NCBI RefSeq assembly: GCF_000768555.3
Contig: NZ_KN293980.1
Coordinates: forward strand, 21,726-84,225
Direction: 5' to 3'
Origin: Roseovarius mucosus DSM 17069
GTDB taxonomy: Bacteria; Pseudomonadota; Alphaproteobacteria; Rhodobacterales; Rhodobacteraceae
DNA length: 62,500 nucleotides
Part shown: positions 24,918 to 36,621 of the stretch, one piece after another
How positions within the stretch are numbered: the stretch's first letter is position 1
How the letters are laid out: every line of letters begins with the position of its first letter
Position numbers and translations under genes: made by a program
Notes under the pieces: generated by a model
Database searches by the model: none
What the model saw: the letters and a program-made list of their open reading frames with translations, nothing else
Told to the model about the DNA's origin: nothing

Positions 24918-25646
24918 TCACCTCCGTCCCAAGAGCACATCGCCAAGGGTCAAGCCATGGTTGAACTGCCCATGTTCCAAAAACTCCTCGACCTGCGCGA
25001 TCACGAGGGGGTTGTTCATCAGAAATGTATGCGTGACCGGAAGGGTGATGTGATCCGCCATCCCTTCGACCCGTGTCGAGGCGACCGAGACCTTGCCATC
25101 GTCTGGCCCCTCGATCAGGCTGGAAAAATAGGGGTTGAGCGAACGGGTGCCTGCGATCACCCCCAGCTCGAAATCCACCGGCGGCAGGTTTTCCGGCACA
25201 CCGCCGGGCCCGGTTTTCAATTGCAGCCCCGCTGGTCCGTTGAGCCAGCGAAAGAGCTCGAGCCCGCCCAGTTCATCGACCAATTCGCTACCATGGTTCG
25301 GCGGAGCAAGCATCACGACGCGCCCCATCTGTGCGGGCCGGTTATCCTTGAGCCAGAGCCGCAAGAGGATGCCGCCCATGGAATGCGTGACGAAATGCAC
25401 CCGCGTCGCGCCACAGACCCGCACCGCAAAGGGCAGGGTTTCGCGCGCGAGCCGTTCGATTTCCTCTTCTGTAGAGGGGTAATCGGGGCTGAACACGTCA
25501 TAGCCGCGCGCTTCGAGCACCTCTTGCAGGATCACAAAGGACGCATCAGAGCGCGCCAGCCCATGCAACAGCACCACGCAATCGGCCCGCGCCGCCGTTG
25601 TCCAAAGGGCCAGGATAAGGCCGGTAAGGATGCTCCATCTGTTCAT
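24918..25646 (-). CDS. Exported alpha/beta hydrolase (lipase-like)
   Basis: A 242-residue protein with a signal peptide ([21 protein letters not shown]). The fold is alpha/beta-hydrolase: oxyanion-hole HGLARSD near residue 28, the nucleophile elbow VTHSMGG with Ser near 93, [16 protein letters not shown] after it, and a His near VTHTFLMNN towards the end. PNHGSE is typical of triacylglycerol lipases and secreted esterases. It is the middle gene of a minus-strand row: TPP enzyme, lipase, phnM. Substrate unknown. Confidence 0.82.
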   Translation of the reverse strand: MNRWSILTGLILALWTTAARADCVVLLHGLARSDASFVILQEVLEARGYDVFSPDYPSTEEEIERLARETLPFAVRVCGATRVHFVTHSMGGILLRLWLKDNRPAQMGRVVMLAPPNHGSELVDELGGLELFRWLNGPAGLQLKTGPGGVPENLPPVDFELGVIAGTRSLNPYFSSLIEGPDDGKVSVASTRVEGMADHITLPVTHTFLMNNPLVIAQVEEFLEHGQFNHGLTLGDVLLGRR

Positions 25647-25685
25647 GCCGACCCCATAGGCGCAAATGCGCGTTGTGAACAGAGG

Positions 25686-27371
25686 TTACATGCCGTCACG
25701 TTTGCGCAGGCCCGCCGCGCGCATCTGGCTCAGCGTCACGCGTGGGGTCAGAGCCTCGGGCGAGATCACGAGATCGAGCACGGCACCGGTCGGCGAGGCA
25801 CAGGCGCGCGCAAAGGCATCTGCGAAATCCTCGGTTCGCTCTACCCGTTCGCCGTGAAAGCCATAGGCGCGCGCAAGGGCGGAAAAATCCGGGTTGACCA
25901 TCTCTGTGCCCGAGACTCGCTCGGGATAGTTCCGCTCTTGATGGGCGCGGATGGTGCCGTAGATGCCATTGTTGAGGATGAGGATCACAGGCTGGGCACC
26001 CGCCTGCGCGGCGGTTGCCAGTTCCTGACAGGTCATCTGGAAATCCCCATCCCCGGCAAAGCAGACGACGCGGCGCTCTGGATGTACGACTTTGGCGGCA
26101 ACAGCCGCCGGGATGCCATAGCCCATGGCCCCCGATTGCGGGGCCAAGAGGCGCATGGCGGGTCCGTATTTGAGGAACCGGCCAGACCAGGTCGCGAAAT
26201 TGCCCGCGCCATTGGTGATGATCGCGTCTTTGGGTAGTACGTCACGCAAATAGGCCGTCACCTTGCCCATGTCGACGGGCGAGGGCAGGTCGGGCAGATC
26301 AAATCCCGCCTCATAGCCCGCGCGCGCCTCGGCCTGCCATTCGGCCCAATCGCCTGTCACCGGCCCACCTGCGTTCAGCGCGCGCGCAAAGGCATTCGGA
26401 CCTGCCTGGATGCCCAATTCCGGTTGATAGACCTTGCCCAGTTCCAGATCGGAGCCATGCACATGGATAAGACGTTGGCGCGGCACTGGCAGATCAAAGA
26501 CCGTATAGCCATCGGTAGAATTTTCACCAAAGCGATTGTTCACGGCCAGAATCACATCCGCTTCGGCCAAGAGACGGCGCACATTTGGCACCATGCCCAC
26601 CCCCGCTTCGCCGCAAAAGACCGGGGCGTGATTGTCGAACTGGTCCTGATAGCGAAAGACCGAAACGACCGGAATGTTCGACCCGGATGCAAAGTCCTGC
26701 AAGGCCGCGCGCCCCGCTTCTGTCCAGTTGCACCCGCCGTAGAGGATCAGAGGCCGCTTTGCCCCCGCCAGCATGTCGCGGGCGCGGGTCACGGCCTCGG
26801 CGCCCGGCTCCGGCTCTGGATAGTCCCCCGGCCCGGAAAGCGCGGCGACATCTGTCACAGCCGTCAGCATATCCTCGGGCAGGGCCACCACAACTGGCCC
26901 CGGTCGCCCCGTCACGGCGGTTTTCCACGCCCGCGCCACAATCTCGGGGATGCGACCCACCTGATCAATCTCGACTGCCCATTTTACCATCGTGCCAAAT
27001 ACGGCGCGGTAGTCGATCTCTTGAAACGCCTCGCGCCCCTTCATATCGGTGCCGACTTGGCCGACAAAGAGGATCATCGGCGCGCTGTCCTGCATCGCGG
27101 TATGCACGCCGATGGAGGCATTGGTCGCCCCCGGTCCGCGCGTGACCCAGCAGATGCCGGGACGGCCCGTCAGCTTACCATAGGCGGCGGCCATGAAGGC
27201 TGCGCCGCCTTCTTGACGGCACAGGGTGAAATCAAGCCGCCCGGCGGTGTCGTGCAGTGCATCCAGCACCGCAAGATAGCTCTCGCCAGGCACGCCAAAC
27301 GAATGTCGCGCGCCCAGTGCCAGCAAACACTCCACCAGCAATTTCCCGCCGTTGCGTGTGTTGGTTCTCAT
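25686..27371 (-). CDS. Thiamine-pyrophosphate enzyme of the acetolactate-synthase family
   Basis: A 561-residue cytoplasmic ThDP enzyme with three domains. The N-terminal Pyr domain covers about 10-175 (FGVPGESYLAVLDALHD; Glu in CRQEGGAAFMAAAYGKLTG). A central domain covers about 195-330. The C-terminal PP domain has the ThDP motif GDGDFQMTCQELATAAQ ending in LNNGIYGTI (about 455-490). The ATG at 27371 follows GGGGAGCGGGAC. True IlvB proteins pair with IlvN, and no ilvN is present; the missing FAD-type features also favour another role, such as a decarboxylase or 5-guanidino-2-oxopentanoate-like enzyme. I cannot set the substrate. Confidence 0.82.
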   Translation of the reverse strand: MRTNTRNGGKLLVECLLALGARHSFGVPGESYLAVLDALHDTAGRLDFTLCRQEGGAAFMAAAYGKLTGRPGICWVTRGPGATNASIGVHTAMQDSAPMILFVGQVGTDMKGREAFQEIDYRAVFGTMVKWAVEIDQVGRIPEIVARAWKTAVTGRPGPVVVALPEDMLTAVTDVAALSGPGDYPEPEPGAEAVTRARDMLAGAKRPLILYGGCNWTEAGRAALQDFASGSNIPVVSVFRYQDQFDNHAPVFCGEAGVGMVPNVRRLLAEADVILAVNNRFGENSTDGYTVFDLPVPRQRLIHVHGSDLELGKVYQPELGIQAGPNAFARALNAGGPVTGDWAEWQAEARAGYEAGFDLPDLPSPVDMGKVTAYLRDVLPKDAIITNGAGNFATWSGRFLKYGPAMRLLAPQSGAMGYGIPAAVAAKVVHPERRVVCFAGDGDFQMTCQELATAAQAGAQPVILILNNGIYGTIRAHQERNYPERVSGTEMVNPDFSALARAYGFHGERVERTEDFADAFARACASPTGAVLDLVISPEALTPRVTLSQMRAAGLRKRDGM

Positions 27372-27495
27372 GTCCCGCTCCCCTGTTCTGGTCGCGCGCA
27401 AGCTGACCAAAGGCGGGTTCAAACACAACCCCTTTTCAGCGCATGGCCCGCCACCTAAGGTTGGCTCGCGTCGTTCTCTTGTTTCAGGTCCGCCC

Positions 27496-27939
27496 ATGCC
27501 CTTGCCCCGTCTAGCCGCCCGTGCCGTGATCGTCGAGGATGGGCGGCTGTTGCTGGTCAATGCCTATGCCGATGCCGGCAGCACGCTCTGGTGCGCGCCG
27601 GGTGGTGGGGTGGAGGCGGGAACATCCCTGCCCGAGAACCTGATACGCGAGGTTCATGAAGAGACCGGATTGACGATCCGCGTGGGCCCGCCCTGCCTGA
27701 TCAACGAGTTTCACGCGCCTTCAACCGGCTTTCATCAGGTCGAGGTCTTTTTTCGATGCACGCTTGTTTCGGGTACGCTCTCGGACGATTGGCGTGATCC
27801 GGAACAGATCGTGACCCGTCGCCGATGGGTGACAGAGGCAGAGATGGGGGACTTGCGGATCAAACCCGACAGCCTTGCGCGCGTCGCGTTTCAGCGCGGG
27901 ATGGGCTACGATCCCTTGGAGGAAATCGTCGGTCCCTGA
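27496..27939 (+). CDS. NUDIX hydrolase
   Basis: A 147-residue hydrolase. The NUDIX box is GGGVEAGTSLPENLIREVHEETGL (about 33-56, matching G-x5-E-x7-REVxEExGL). The N-terminus is MPLPRLAARAVIVEDGRLLLVN and the C-terminal half has TGFHQVEVFFRCTLVSG and ARVAFQRG. It probably acts on a nucleoside diphosphate derivative; the substrate is not predictable. The ATG at 27496 lies divergent from the TPP-enzyme gene. Its 3' end overlaps the oppositely oriented EamA transporter gene by 34 bases. Confidence 0.88.
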   Translation: MPLPRLAARAVIVEDGRLLLVNAYADAGSTLWCAPGGGVEAGTSLPENLIREVHEETGLTIRVGPPCLINEFHAPSTGFHQVEVFFRCTLVSGTLSDDWRDPEQIVTRRRWVTEAEMGDLRIKPDSLARVAFQRGMGYDPLEEIVGP

Positions 27940-28784
27940 GCGCGCCGGGAAATCACCGAGACCGCAACGCCGCCCAGCACCAGCGCGCTTGCCAGCACGA
28001 ATTCTACAGTGAGTGCCTCACCCAGAAAGAGCATGCCGCCTGCCATCGCAATCACCGGCACGGTCAGTTGCGCCACCGCCGCGACCGATGCGGCCAGCCG
28101 CGGCAAGAGGCTGTACCAGAGCGCATAGCCCAGCCCGGATGTCACCGCCCCCGACAGCACCGCAAGCAGGACGCCCTGCGGCCCGATCACGATCCCCTCG
28201 GCCCCCTTGGGCACCAGCCAGCCAACCAAGAGGCCCATGGGGGCCGCCCAGATGAAATTCGCCGCCGTGGCCATCAGCGCATCTCCCGAGCGCCGCCCGT
28301 TCAGGGAATAGACGCCCCAGCCCACGCCCGCCGCCGCCATCAAGAGGCCGTGGACCACGCTAACCTGTGGTCCCGCGCCGGGCCAGAGCAGCCACGCAAG
28401 CCCGCCAAAGGCCATTGCGGCCCCGATCCAGCGCTGCCTTGGCATCGCCTCGCGCGCCAACACCCCCCCCGCGAACATGGTGATCTGCACCACGCCAAAC
28501 AGGATCAGCGCGCCCAGCCCGGCATCCAGCGCCCGGTACGCCAAAGAAAACCCGTAGAGATAGATCAAGAGCGCCAGCACCCCGATCGCGCGCCCCGGAC
28601 CCCAGAGCCGCAGCCCGCCGCGCAGCATCAGGCACAACAGGCCCAGAACAACCGCGCCAGAAATCAGCCGGATCACCCCGAAACTGACCGCATCCATCGT
28701 CCCACCAGCGATGGCCATCCGGTTCAGGACCGAATTGGCGGCAAAGGCGATCATGGTGAGGGCGGTCAAGAGAAAGAGGCGCAT
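27906..28784 (-). CDS. EamA/DMT-family transporter
   Basis: A 292-residue membrane protein with ten hydrophobic segments in two repeats of five, as for the drug/metabolite transporter family. The first is MRLFLLTALTMIAFAANSVLNRMAI. AKG GGG-like AAGG at the ribosome site (AAGGGG) precedes the ATG at 28784. A longer frame extends to 28943 but crosses the groEL terminator and a dispersed repeat, so the short start is right. The C-terminus (SRRAQGPTISSKGS) is coded in the stretch shared with the NUDIX gene. Substrate unknown. Confidence 0.87.
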   Translation of the reverse strand: MRLFLLTALTMIAFAANSVLNRMAIAGGTMDAVSFGVIRLISGAVVLGLLCLMLRGGLRLWGPGRAIGVLALLIYLYGFSLAYRALDAGLGALILFGVVQITMFAGGVLAREAMPRQRWIGAAMAFGGLAWLLWPGAGPQVSVVHGLLMAAAGVGWGVYSLNGRRSGDALMATAANFIWAAPMGLLVGWLVPKGAEGIVIGPQGVLLAVLSGAVTSGLGYALWYSLLPRLAASVAAVAQLTVPVIAMAGGMLFLGEALTVEFVLASALVLGGVAVSVISRRAQGPTISSKGS

Positions 28785-28843
28785 GCCCCTTGCTACCTGC
28801 TGGGGCGCACCGCGTATAGTCAGAGTATCGTGAGGCGCATTGC

Positions 28844-28868
28844 TTTCACTGTTCTTCAAATACTCAAA
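28844..28868 (-). repeat. Dispersed GAGTATTT-type repeat, copy 1
   Basis: On the minus strand this stretch reads TTTGAGTATTTGAAGAACAG followed by TGAAA. It is one of three related copies in the window (see 43284-43312 and 53764-53790). It lies between the groEL terminator and the EamA gene. Confidence 0.5.
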
Positions 28869-28898
28869 GTCGATACCGCGCCGGCGTGCACACCATGC

Positions 28899-28930
28899 AA
28901 AAAGAAAAGGGGCCGCCCAAAGGCAGCCCC
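28899..28930 (-). terminator. Rho-independent terminator of groES-groEL
   Basis: On the minus strand a 9-bp stem (28922-28930 with 28909-28917, one G-T pair) closes a 4-base loop and is followed by TTTTCTTTT (28899-28908). It lies 28 bases after the groEL stop. Confidence 0.85.
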
Positions 28931-28958
28931 GATCCGATAGCATTTTGCCGAGCGTGGC

Positions 28959-30632
<1,674 letters not shown>

Positions 30633-30653
30633 TCAGCGTGAGGGGGAATGCCC

Positions 30654-30941
30654 TTACGAAATCACGCCCAGAATGTCGCTTTCCTTCATGATCAACAGCT
30701 CTTCGCCGTCGACCGTCACTTCAGTGCCAGACCATTTGCCGAACAGAATGGTATCGCCGGCCTTGACGGCCATTGCGATCAGTTCGCCATTGTCCTTGCG
30801 GGCGCCATCGCCGCAGGACACAACTTGGCCCTGGCTCGGTTTTTCCTTGGCGCTGTCGGGAATGATCAACCCGCCCGCGGTTTTAGCTTCGCTCTCAACG
30901 CGGCGGACAAGCACGCGGTCATGCAGCGGTTTAAATGCCAT
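30654..30941 (-). CDS. groES: Co-chaperonin GroES (10 kDa)
   Basis: A 95-residue heptameric cap of Gro[40 protein letters not shown] shows the mobile loop (GGLIIPD) that docks on GroEL; the end is [16 protein letters not shown]. The start at 30941 has AAGGAG upstream; seven upstream codons are open but not conserved. It is the first gene of the groESL operon. Confidence 0.99.
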   Translation of the reverse strand: MAFKPLHDRVLVRRVESEAKTAGGLIIPDSAKEKPSQGQVVSCGDGARKDNGELIAMAVKAGDTILFGKWSGTEVTVDGEELLIMKESDILGVIS

Positions 30942-30995
30942 CTCTGAGGCTCCTTGGCTCAAAGTTACTCCCTGATGATCCCAGCTCGGGGATCA

Positions 30996-31022
30996 TTAGC
31001 ACTCATGGGGTTCGAGTGCTAA
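30996..31022 (-). promoter_or_regulatory. CIRCE operator (HrcA site) of groESL
   Basis: TTAGCACTC (30996-31004), a 9-base spacer and GAGTGCTAA (31014-31022) form a perfect CIRCE element, the binding site of the heat-shock repressor HrcA. It lies 54 bases before the groES start and just downstream of the candidate promoter. Confidence 0.97.
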
Positions 31023-31029
31023 CGGCGCA

Positions 31030-31058
31030 TAGCTAGGGAGTGCGCCGGGGCGAGTCAA
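31030..31058 (-). promoter_or_regulatory. Candidate groESL promoter
   Basis: On the minus strand TTGACT (31053-31058), a 17-base spacer and TAGCTA (31030-31035) form a sigma-70-like promoter. It would start RNA near 31023, at the edge of CIRCE, the classic arrangement for HrcA control. Confidence 0.65.
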
Positions 31059-31198
31059 CCGTTTTGATCCGCAAAAATCGCGTTTTGTGCGTGATCCGAA
31101 TTGGGATTTTATGCCGCAGCGCAGCATCGGGCAGGTGACAAGTTGTGCCCACCCTCCTATAAGGCGCGCAAACCCGTATCAATGACAGGATTACCCCA

Positions 31199-32119
31199 AT
31201 GACCACGCTTGTTTTCGGCCATAAATCGCCCGACACCGATTCCACCGGATCGCCCATTCTCTGGGCCTGGTATCTCAATGAGGTGAAGGGCGTGCAGGCC
31301 GAAGCTGTCCTCTTGGGCGAGCCCAACACCGAGGCCGCCTTTCTCTTGCAGAAGTGGGATCTGCCCAAGCCGCGCATCATTTCCGATGTCGAGGCCGGTC
31401 AGCCCTGCGTGATCGTTGACACCAACAACCCGGCAGAACTGCCTGCCAATGTGAACAATGCCGACATTCAGGCGATCATCGACCACCACAAGCTGGTGGG
31501 CGGGCTGGAAACCAAGGGCCCGATCGACATCACCGTGCGCCCGCTGGCCTGCACCGCAACCATCATGCTCGACCTGATGGACGATGATGCCGCGAAAATG
31601 CCCGCTTGGGCCAAAGGCACGGCGCTGACCTGCATCCTGTCGGACACGCTTGAATTCCGCTCGCCGACCACCACCGCGCATGACCGCGCCGTCGCCGAGA
31701 AACTGGCCGCTGATCTGGGCATTTCGATTCCTGATTATGCCGCCGAGATGTTTGCCGCGAAATCCGATGTATCGGCCTTTTCCGACGCTGAATTGCTGCG
31801 CATGGACTCCAAGGAATACGAGGTCGGCGGCAAGTCGTTCCGCGTGAGCGTTCTGGAAACCACGGCGCCCGCCATCGTGCTCGACCGCAAGGCTAGTCTG
31901 ATGGAGAGCATGAAAACCGTCGCCGCCGAGGATGGCGTCGATCAGGTGCTGCTCTTCGTGGTCGATATCCTGAACGAAGAGGCCACGCTTTTGGTGCCCA
32001 ATGATCTGGTCAAGACGGTTGCCGAAAAGAGCTTTGGCGCGACCGTGTCGGGCGATGCCGTGGTCCTGCCGGGTATCATGAGCCGCAAGAAGCAGATCAT
32101 CCCCAATCTGACGCTCTGA
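31199..32119 (+). CDS. ppaC: Manganese-dependent inorganic pyrophosphatase (DHH family)
   Basis: A 306-residue cytoplasmic enzyme that splits pyrophosphate. Metal-binding motifs are GHKSPDTDST at residues 7-16, the VDTNN region near 75, and IIDHHKLVGG near 96. The C-terminal DHHA2 domain ends with GIMSRKKQIIPNLTL, where SRKKQ binds substrate. This is the family II enzyme, unlike the Mg-dependent Ppa found in many alphaproteobacteria. The start lies between the groES promoter region and the gene; only a weak AGGA ribosome site is seen. A terminator follows at 32143. Confidence 0.95.
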   Translation: MTTLVFGHKSPDTDSTGSPILWAWYLNEVKGVQAEAVLLGEPNTEAAFLLQKWDLPKPRIISDVEAGQPCVIVDTNNPAELPANVNNADIQAIIDHHKLVGGLETKGPIDITVRPLACTATIMLDLMDDDAAKMPAWAKGTALTCILSDTLEFRSPTTTAHDRAVAEKLAADLGISIPDYAAEMFAAKSDVSAFSDAELLRMDSKEYEVGGKSFRVSVLETTAPAIVLDRKASLMESMKTVAAEDGVDQVLLFVVDILNEEATLLVPNDLVKTVAEKSFGATVSGDAVVLPGIMSRKKQIIPNLTL

Positions 32120-32139
32120 ACGTCACATAGAGATTTTGA

Positions 32140-34299
<2,160 letters not shown>

Positions 34300-34305
34300 C
34301 GCGGG

Positions 34306-34749
34306 CTATTCGACGGTGATCGTGATCACCTCGGACACGACGGGCGGGTTGTGCGGCACATGGTTCAGGTCTCCCATGACCAGTTGCAGCGTGTGTGTGC
34401 CCGGTGCGAGATCCAGCGTCACCTGTGTCTGACCGCCGCCGAAATGGCGATGATTGTCATCTGCGGGCAGGCCCACGTTCATCTCTTCGGCACCGTCCGG
34501 CCCTTCGCCCAAGGGCGGGCGGTCGACCAGAACATGATGATGCCCTGTTGCCTCTTTGTCGGTGCCGGCAGGGGCCACGCCCATGCCCTTGAGGCCAAAG
34601 ACGACCGTCACGGGGGCGCTGACGGTAGCACCATCCTCGAGATTGACGAAATAGACCTCGGCCCCCTCGGGCGCGGGGGTGTCCCCGGCGAAAAGGGGGG
34701 GTGTGAGGCTCAGAAAGACGGCGGCAGTCAATGCAATGATGCGTGTCAT
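34306..34749 (-). CDS. Exported DUF4399 protein
   Basis: A 147-residue protein with signal peptide MTRIIALTAAVFLSLTPPLFA. The body matches DUF4399: VYFVNLEDGATVSAPVTVVFGLKGMGVAPAG, GHHHVLVDRPP, NHRHFGGGQTQVTLDLAPGTHTLQLVMGD. The His-rich stretches (GHHH, NHRHFGGG) suggest metal binding. GGGAGGAGC serves the start at 34749. Function is not known. The gene is divergent from the LysR regulator, which may control it. Confidence 0.85.
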   Translation of the reverse strand: MTRIIALTAAVFLSLTPPLFAGDTPAPEGAEVYFVNLEDGATVSAPVTVVFGLKGMGVAPAGTDKEATGHHHVLVDRPPLGEGPDGAEEMNVGLPADDNHRHFGGGQTQVTLDLAPGTHTLQLVMGDLNHVPHNPPVVSEVITITVE

Positions 34750-34942
34750 AGTAGCTCCTCCCATGGGCATGCTATCATAAGTGGTGCGATGGCTCAGCCC
34801 GTCAACAATCACAGCTTGGTGTTTCCGTGTTTCCAGCTGGCGAACTATGCCGACATTATCCAGATATTGTCCGGCAAGCGCCCCAGTTGTGCCTGATTTT
34901 CCCGTCACAAAGACAATCAAGATGCAATTCAGAGGGACTAGG

Positions 34943-35848
34943 ATGGATCGCCTGACCGAAATGGAAGCCTTTGCCACCGTAGTGGATCAAGGCGGATTTA
35001 CAGATGCGGCGCGCAAAATGGGCATTTCCAAATCCGCCGTGTCCAAGCATGTCTCGTCGCTTGAGGCGCGTTTGGGGGCACGGTTGCTCAATCGCACGAC
35101 GCGGCGCGTCAGCCCGACCGAGATCGGTCTGGCCTATTATGATCGGGCGCTGCGCGTTCTCAATGACGCAGGAGAGGCCGATGCTCTGGTCAGTTCTATG
35201 CAGTCGGACCCTTCGGGTCTTTTGCGCATCTCCGTGGCAACGGACTTTGGGGTCAATCATCTGAGTCCGGTTCTAGGTCAATTTCTAGAGGAATTTCCGG
35301 ACATCACCGTCAACATGGTGCTTAATAACCGCTATGTTGAGCTCATTTCCGAAGGCTTTGACATGGCCGTCCGCATCGGCGAGTTGGAGGATAGCACCCT
35401 GCGCGCCCGCAAGCTGACCGAGACCACCAAGCGCATGATCGCGAGCCCGAGCTATTTCGAAAAACACGGGCGCCCGCAAAAGATCGACGACCTGAACGAG
35501 CACAAGCTTTTGCATTACTCCAGCCAAGCTGGTGGCGCGGTGTGGAAGTTGACGGCACCCTCCGGGGAAAAGCGGCAGGTGCGCACGGCCGGAGGCCTCA
35601 GCGTGAATGACGGGCAATCCCTGCTCAATGCCGCGATTTCTGGGCTTGGCATCGCTTATCTGCCCTCGTTCCTCTATTCCCGCGCTATGGCCGATGGGTT
35701 GGTCGAAGATGCCATGCCCGAATTGCCGCTCGAATCGCAGGGTATTTACGCGGTTTATCCGCCGGGCCGCTTCACCCAACCCAAAGTGCGGGCATTTATT
35801 GACTTTCTGGTCCATCAATTCGCCGATAAAGGCCCGGTGGACTGGTAA
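34943..35848 (+). CDS. LysR-family transcriptional regulator
   Basis: A 301-residue regulator. The N-terminal winged helix is MDRLTEMEAFATVVDQGGFTDAARKMGISKSAVSKHVSSLEARLGARLLNRTTRRVSPT (about 1-60). The effector-binding domain starts about residue 90 (GLLRISVATDFGVNHLSPVLGQFLEEFPDI) and belongs to the CrgA/AaeR-like class. The ATG at 34943 follows AGAGGGACTAGG; upstream codons are open but not conserved. Its neighbour on the other strand is the DUF4399 gene. The two-part stem and T-run at 35859-35919 end the transcript. Confidence 0.92.
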   Translation: MDRLTEMEAFATVVDQGGFTDAARKMGISKSAVSKHVSSLEARLGARLLNRTTRRVSPTEIGLAYYDRALRVLNDAGEADALVSSMQSDPSGLLRISVATDFGVNHLSPVLGQFLEEFPDITVNMVLNNRYVELISEGFDMAVRIGELEDSTLRARKLTETTKRMIASPSYFEKHGRPQKIDDLNEHKLLHYSSQAGGAVWKLTAPSGEKRQVRTAGGLSVNDGQSLLNAAISGLGIAYLPSFLYSRAMADGLVEDAMPELPLESQGIYAVYPPGRFTQPKVRAFIDFLVHQFADKGPVDW

Positions 35849-35858
35849 TCGCGTCCTC

Positions 35859-35919
35859 CTCGCCACGAGTGGCGAGTATCTGCCCCGGCTGCGGTCTGCT
35901 CGCTGCGCCGGGGCTTTTT
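35859..35919 (+). terminator. Tandem hairpins with T-run after the LysR gene
   Basis: First hairpin: CTCGCCAC / GTGGCGAG (35859-35866 with 35869-35876). Second: GCCCCGGC / GCCGGGGC (35882-35889 with 35907-35914) followed by TTTTT (35915-35919). The second is a rho-independent terminator. 35920-36030 then holds the FMN-reductase promoter. Confidence 0.8.
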
Positions 35920-36030
35920 ATTTGGGTCTGAGGTGCCGCACAGGCCCTGTGCAACCACTTCATATTGTCAATTTCCCTCCATCGCCCCAGTTTAACGTGT
36001 GACACGGATTAACCCTTGAGAGGATGAATA

Positions 36031-36570
36031 ATGGCAAACCCAAAACTCCTGTTGATTTCCGGATCGCTGCGCAAGGGATCGTATAATCGCATGCTGCTGG
36101 CTGAGGCGGCAGAGGCGTTCGGCCCCGCAGAGATCAGCGAAGGCAGCCTTGATCTGCCGCTCTACGATGGCGATCTGGAAGAGGCGGAGGGCGTGCCTGA
36201 GGCCGTGAAGCACCTCGCACAGCAGATCAAGGACGCCGATGCCGTTGTGATCGGCGCGCCTGAATACAACAAGGGCATCACGGGTGTGCTCAAGAACGGG
36301 CTTGATTGGATCAGCCGGGTTCCGGGGGCAGCGTTTAAGGACAAGCCTGTGGTGGTCGTCTCGGCCTCGGCGGGGCGCACGGGCGGCGAGACGGCGCAAT
36401 TCATGACGCTCTCTTGCCTTACACAGTTGCAGGCGCGGTTGGTGCCAGGTACGGCGATTTTGATTGCGGGAGCGATGAACGCGTTTGATGATGCGGGCAA
36501 GCTCAAGGATGAAACATCGCGCAAGTTGCTGGCGGATCGTATGGCCGCGCTGCGGGTCGAAGTGGTCTGA
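36031..36570 (+). CDS. NADPH-dependent FMN reductase family protein
   Basis: A 179-residue flavodoxin-like reductase. The FMN phosphate loop ISGSLRKGSYNRMLL sits at residues 9-23, the GAPEYNKGITGVLKNGLDW region near 76 and VVVSASAGRTGGETAQ near 109. It is of the ChrR/quinone-reductase/azoreductase class and probably gives two-electron reduction of quinones with NAD(P)H. GAGAGGA lies before the ATG. Its 3' end faces the orphan binding protein gene across a terminator. Confidence 0.9.
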   Translation: MANPKLLLISGSLRKGSYNRMLLAEAAEAFGPAEISEGSLDLPLYDGDLEEAEGVPEAVKHLAQQIKDADAVVIGAPEYNKGITGVLKNGLDWISRVPGAAFKDKPVVVVSASAGRTGGETAQFMTLSCLTQLQARLVPGTAILIAGAMNAFDDAGKLKDETSRKLLADRMAALRVEVV

Positions 36571-36573
36571 ACG

Positions 36574-36600
36574 AAAAAAGGCCGCCCGTGAGGGCGGCCT
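36574..36600 (-). terminator. Rho-independent terminator of the family-5 binding-protein gene
   Basis: A perfect 9-bp stem AGGCCGCCC / GGGCGGCCT (36579-36587 with 36592-36600) with loop GTGA. Only the minus-strand side has a T-run (the A-run 36574-36579), so it mainly ends the binding-protein transcript. Confidence 0.88.
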
Positions 36601-36621
36601 AAGTCTAGGCTTTGGGCGCGG

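Noticed and set aside
27372..27560. Longer N-terminus for the TPP enzyme from an upstream start
   Set aside because: The first 63 codons run over the NUDIX promoter and start and are Arg/Pro/Gly-rich; the ATG at 27371 has a good ribosome site and begins the conserved domain.
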